Of a DNA stretch of 64,000 nucleotides, positions 61,185 to 64,000 are shown piece after piece (positions within the stretch are counted from its first letter, which is position 1; each line of letters opens with the position of its first letter). The notes under the pieces are model-generated. The model saw nothing but the letters and a program-made list of their open reading frames with translations, was not told the DNA's origin and did not search any database. A program made the position numbers and the translations under genes. This stretch comes from JAKVBK01 sp022447275 (GTDB lineage Bacteria > Pseudomonadota > Alphaproteobacteria > Rhodobacterales > Rhodobacteraceae): contig CP138932.1 in the NCBI GenBank assembly GCA_047125605.1, positions 3,472,001 to 3,536,000 on the forward strand, read 5' to 3'.

Positions 61185-62110
61185 CAGCGCACGCGCTCCG
61201 TAGCGCGGTAAAGCCACAGCAAGGCGGCCTGTGCGCTGGCATCCGTGTGGTGCACATCGAATTGCCAGCCCGCTTGGCGTGCCAGCATTCGCAGCCGTTC
61301 CCGTCTCTCAGCAAGCCGTTCCGTGTAGCGACTGCGCAGGTCGCCTGCCTTCAATGTCTCATGGGTGATCGTGCCGCCCATGGAGCGGAACACCGTCCGC
61401 CCGTCGAAGGGAAAGCTCTCTTCCACGGGGTCGATCACCTGCAGCAGAGCGCCGCGCACGCCGCGATCTGCTGCCTTGGCAAGCTGGGCCTCGAAAGGGG
61501 CCATGTCACCCATGAAATCCGAGATAAAGACAGCCCGGCTCTGGAAGGGCAGGCCGCGGGTTTCTGGCACGCCGTAATCGTCGGAGGCGCGGTTTGAAGT
61601 CAACGCCTCGGCAATCCGCATCAACTGGACGGGGCCTGAACGCGGCAGTTGACCAATGGTGGACAGGCCCACCCGCTCTCCGCCGCGCACCAGCAACACC
61701 GACATGGCCAAGGCCAGCAGCCGCGCCCTATCGGATTTGGTGGCCCGGTTCTTGTCGCCCGAAAAGGTCATGGACTGGCTGTCATCCACCCAGATCAGCA
61801 CGGACTGCGCAGCCTGCCATTCCTTTTCCTTAATGAAGTGCTGATCGGATCGGGCCGAGCGGCGCCAATCGATCTGGCGGGCTTCATCGCCCAGCCCCAT
61901 GGGGCGATACTGCCAGAATTCGTCGCCCATGCCGGCCCGGCGCCGCCCGTGGCTGCCCAGCACGACGGTGGACGCCAGCAAGGACGCATCCGCCAGCAAG
62001 GGTGGCAATGTGGCCGCCAGCGCCTCTGACCGGGTGCGCAGGCGCGGCCCTGTTTGGCCGGCCTCCTCCGCGGCAGAGGTGGGGGCATGATCGGTGAGGG
62101 TTGCGTTCAC
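61184..62110 (-). CDS. DUF58 domain protein
   Basis: A 308-residue protein of the DUF58 family. The DUF58 signature is GDEFWQYRPMGLGDEARQID near 62-81, and the vWA-like MIDAS motif is DDSQS in VLIWVDDSQSMTF near 108. In MoxR operons DUF58 proteins partner with the AAA+ ATPase. Its start overlaps the MoxR stop by 4 bases and its end overlaps the next gene, so the four genes are translationally coupled. Confidence 0.92.
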   Translation of the reverse strand: MNATLTDHAPTSAAEEAGQTGPRLRTRSEALAATLPPLLADASLLASTVVLGSHGRRRAGMGDEFWQYRPMGLGDEARQIDWRRSARSDQHFIKEKEWQAAQSVLIWVDDSQSMTFSGDKNRATKSDRARLLALAMSVLLVRGGERVGLSTIGQLPRSGPVQLMRIAEALTSNRASDDYGVPETRGLPFQSRAVFISDFMGDMAPFEAQLAKAADRGVRGALLQVIDPVEESFPFDGRTVFRSMGGTITHETLKAGDLRSRYTERLAERRERLRMLARQAGWQFDVHHTDASAQAALLWLYRATERVR

Positions 62111-63114
62111 GCTGCCGCCTCAACGCGGGTCACGCTTTCGGCCGTACTGCGGATGATCGCGGCCAGATCCTCACCACGGGCACGGGCGGCAAAGGTCAGC
62201 GCCATGCGATGGGTGAGCACCGGGCCTGCCATGTCGACCACGTCTTGTGGTGAAGGCGCCAGCCGTCCGTCGAGCAGGGCCTTGGCGCGCACCGTCAGCA
62301 TCAAAGACTGGGCCGCCCGTGGGCCGGGGCCCCAGCTGACATTTTGAGCCACATTGGCGGGTGCGTCAGCCTCGCCGGGGCGGCAGGCCCGCACCAGATC
62401 GAGGATCAGGTCCATCACCGCTTCGCCCACGGGCATCCGCCGCAGGGTGGTCTGCGCGGCCAGAAGCGATTGTGCATCAAACACCTGATGCGCGCTGTCC
62501 TCGCTGACCCCGGTTGTGGCCAGCAGGATTTCCCGCTCGGTGGCGCGATCGGGGTAGGGCACGTCGATCTGGACAAGGAAGCGGTCCAACTGGGCTTCGG
62601 GCAGGGGGTAGGTGCCTTCCTGCTCGATCGGATTCTGTGTGGCCAGCACGTGAAATGGTTTGCCCAAGGGGCGATGATTGCCAGAGATCGTCACCTCGCG
62701 CTCCTGCATCGCCTGCAACAGGGCGGCCTGCGTGCGGGGCGAGGCGCGGTTGATCTCATCTGCCATCAACAGCTGACAGAAGATGGGCCCCTCGATAAAG
62801 CGGAAATCGCGGCTGCCGTCGGCAGCGGTTTCCAGCACTTCGGAGCCCAGAATATCGGCGGGCATCAGATCAGGCGTAAACTGAATGCGGTTGTCATGGA
62901 GCCCCATCACCGTGCCGAGTGCATCGACGAGGCGGGTTTTGCCAAGGCCGGGCAGGCCAATGAGCAGCCCGTGCCCGCCACAGAGCAGCGCCGACAGAAC
63001 CAGGTCGACAACGCGCTCTTGTCCGATGAAGCGCTTTGCGATGGCTGTTTTGGCCTCGGCAAGCTTCTCGCCCAGGGTTTCCATCTCAGCGACCAGGTGA
63101 TCGGTGTCTGTCAT
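62107..63114 (-). CDS. MoxR-family AAA+ ATPase
   Basis: A 335-residue AAA+ ATPase. Walker A IGLPGLGKTRL is near residue 52, Walker B LLMADEINRASPRTQ near 115, NPIEQEGTYPLPEAQLDRF near 161 contains sensor 1 and the Arg finger, and WGPGPRAAQSL near 268 is the lid. ATG 63114 was chosen over 63171. MoxR ATPases act as chaperones for metalloenzyme or envelope-complex assembly. It leads the four-gene operon and is divergent from the DUF1285 gene. Confidence 0.94.
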   Translation of the reverse strand: MTDTDHLVAEMETLGEKLAEAKTAIAKRFIGQERVVDLVLSALLCGGHGLLIGLPGLGKTRLVDALGTVMGLHDNRIQFTPDLMPADILGSEVLETAADGSRDFRFIEGPIFCQLLMADEINRASPRTQAALLQAMQEREVTISGNHRPLGKPFHVLATQNPIEQEGTYPLPEAQLDRFLVQIDVPYPDRATEREILLATTGVSEDSAHQVFDAQSLLAAQTTLRRMPVGEAVMDLILDLVRACRPGEADAPANVAQNVSWGPGPRAAQSLMLTVRAKALLDGRLAPSPQDVVDMAGPVLTHRMALTFAARARGEDLAAIIRSTAESVTRVEAAA

Positions 63115-63177
63115 ATCGTGGTTTCCCCCGGGATGTTGCGTGTCTCTTGAGAGAAGCAGATATTGCAACATATCGAA

Positions 63178-63780
63178 ATGGCAAAGCTTGAGGCTGAACA
63201 GATCGTGACACCAAACGCAGAAAACATCGCCGCCGCCGCCAAAGCCGCCAGCTCAGCAGGGGGCGCGCCGGTCCATCTTTGGAACCCGCCCTTCTGTGGC
63301 GATCTCGACATGGAGATCAAGCGCGATGGCACGTGGTTTTATGAAGGCACACCGATTGGACGGATTGGGCTGGTGAAGCTCTTTGCCTCTGTTCTGAAGC
63401 TGGAGGACGGCAAGTTCTTCCTTGTGACGCCCGCTGAAAAAGTGGGGATTCGCGTGGAGGACGCGCCCTTTGTTGCGGTGGACGTGACCGCGCAGGGCAC
63501 TGGGAATGAACAGCTTTTGACCTTTCGCACGAATGTGGATCAGGATGTCTCTGCAGGGCCCGACAATCCGCTGCGCATTGTGCGAGATGCCCAGACCGGG
63601 GAGCCATCCCCCTATGTGATGGTGCGCAATGGTCTGGAAGCCCTGGTGGACCGCAAGAGCTTTTACAGACTTGTCGATCTTGGCCAACACCGGGAGGTGG
63701 ACGGCGAACGGTGGTTTGGCCTGTGGTCTGGCGGGGCATTTTTCCCGGTCATCCCGTCACGGGAATTGCCAGAGGCGTGA
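63178..63780 (+). CDS. DUF1285 family protein
   Basis: A 200-residue soluble protein of the DUF1285 family. VHLWNPPFCGDLDMEIKRDG near 33-52, WFYEGTPIGR near 53 and KLFASVLKLEDGKFFLVTPAEKVGI are the conserved strands. ATG 63178 was chosen; a TTG lies at 63163. Members are about 180-200 residues with no proven role. It is divergent from the MoxR operon. Confidence 0.9.
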   Translation: MAKLEAEQIVTPNAENIAAAAKAASSAGGAPVHLWNPPFCGDLDMEIKRDGTWFYEGTPIGRIGLVKLFASVLKLEDGKFFLVTPAEKVGIRVEDAPFVAVDVTAQGTGNEQLLTFRTNVDQDVSAGPDNPLRIVRDAQTGEPSPYVMVRNGLEALVDRKSFYRLVDLGQHREVDGERWFGLWSGGAFFPVIPSRELPEA

Positions 63781-64000
63781 ACCCGCGTGAGACTGTGCCG
63801 CCTGCGGCGTTGGGGAGCGCCCCTGCACGGGTGGCCTGCGCCCACCACATGCTGGGCCGCTGGTGGGCAGGGCCCACCGGACGCGGCTTCACCGCCATTG
63901 TTCAAACAGGGAGCGCGGCGCGTTTTCGCGCGCTTTTATGGCCCTGTCTGCCCTGCAACGCCGGAAAAGTTCAGGGACGGCGCGGGGGTGGCCGACGCGC
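63781..64000. other. Window end without a recognisable gene
   Basis: A frame opened by GTG 63777 stays open to the end but has an unusual composition rich in Cys, Arg and Trp and matches no family I know. AGCGCG (63912) and CGCGCT (63929-63934) followed by TTT may be a weak terminator for the DUF1285 gene. Confidence 0.3.

Noticed and set aside
63777..64000. GTG-started frame running off the window end, overlapping the DUF1285 stop
   Set aside because: Composition is unlike the neighbours and no motif is visible; it may be chance. Not called as a gene.
1..64000. tRNA, rRNA, CRISPR, prophage or IS elements
   Set aside because: No cloverleaf, rRNA segment, regularly spaced repeats or transposase/integrase gene was seen by eye; a tRNA could still be missed without a covariance search.

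Overview
The window looks like about 64 kb of a chromosome from a Rhodobacteraceae (Roseobacter-group) alphaproteobacterium. The evidence is high GC, dense operons with stop/start overlaps of the TGATG or ATGA type, and family-typical gene sets: a TRAP transporter, glcDEF, pcaBD, a MoxR/DUF58/DUF4159 block, Pth next to L25, a DUF1285 protein, and a GC-rich intergenic repeat ending in GGAGTATTT-GCCAAGATGA. I saw no rRNA, tRNA, CRISPR array, insertion sequence, prophage or integration site.

Layout. 1-2.8 kb (+): end of a sugar ABC transporter operon (permease, MGH1-type glycoside hydrolase, MalK-type ATPase). 2.8-9.4 kb: alpha/beta hydrolase, small membrane protein, amidohydrolase, AbrB-type transporter, PaaX-family regulator, kynureninase, and a divergent kynurenine-formamidase-like gene with a frameshift. 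9.6-17.7 kb: housekeeping genes mostly on the minus strand (HrpB helicase, glycerate 2-kinase, DUF2237, DUF2332, Pth, ribosomal L25), then an MFS permease (+). 17.8-27.9 kb: FMN-dependent lactate dehydrogenase (-), then a long plus-strand run of dipeptide-type ABC permeases and ATPase without a binding protein, aldehyde dehydrogenase, SDR, an orphan ORF, a P1-family peptidase and succinate-semialdehyde dehydrogenase. 28.1-34.1 kb: MeaB, L28, two copper-linked proteins, an EamA exporter (-), and argD-argF (+) preceded by a probable arginine leader peptide. 34.3-42.6 kb (-): an enolase-superfamily gene with a frameshift, alcohol dehydrogenase, MFS, pcaB, pcaD, threonine-dehydratase-like enzyme, alpha/beta hydrolase, haloacid dehalogenase. 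42.9-46.0 kb (-): a GbsR-type regulator with cydAB. 46.3-49.4 kb (+): complete TRAP transporter. 49.7-55.4 kb (-): Hsp20, secreted trypsin-like protease, glcFED. 55.5-63.8 kb: DUF599 protein, four-gene MoxR/DUF58/BatA-like operon (-), DUF1285 protein (+). The last 220 bases hold no gene I can name.

The strongest unexplained signals are regulatory. (1) A 14-codon ORF with five consecutive arginine codons, followed by competing RNA hairpins, lies directly upstream of argD-argF and looks like a transcription or translation attenuator. (2) The same palindrome, ATTGGT-N11-ACCAAT, lies 16-19 bases before the start codons of both lldD and glcD, 36 kb apart, which suggests one regulator for 2-hydroxy-acid oxidation. 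(3) A TTTCAG-N6-CTGAAA palindrome abuts the start of the cydAB-linked regulator. (4) Six copies of a hairpin-plus-GGAGTATTT repeat occupy intergenic gaps, one of them supplying the last codons of a gene. Two catabolic genes carry single-base frameshifts.

All functional assignments come from reading motifs and family resemblance by eye. No database search was run.
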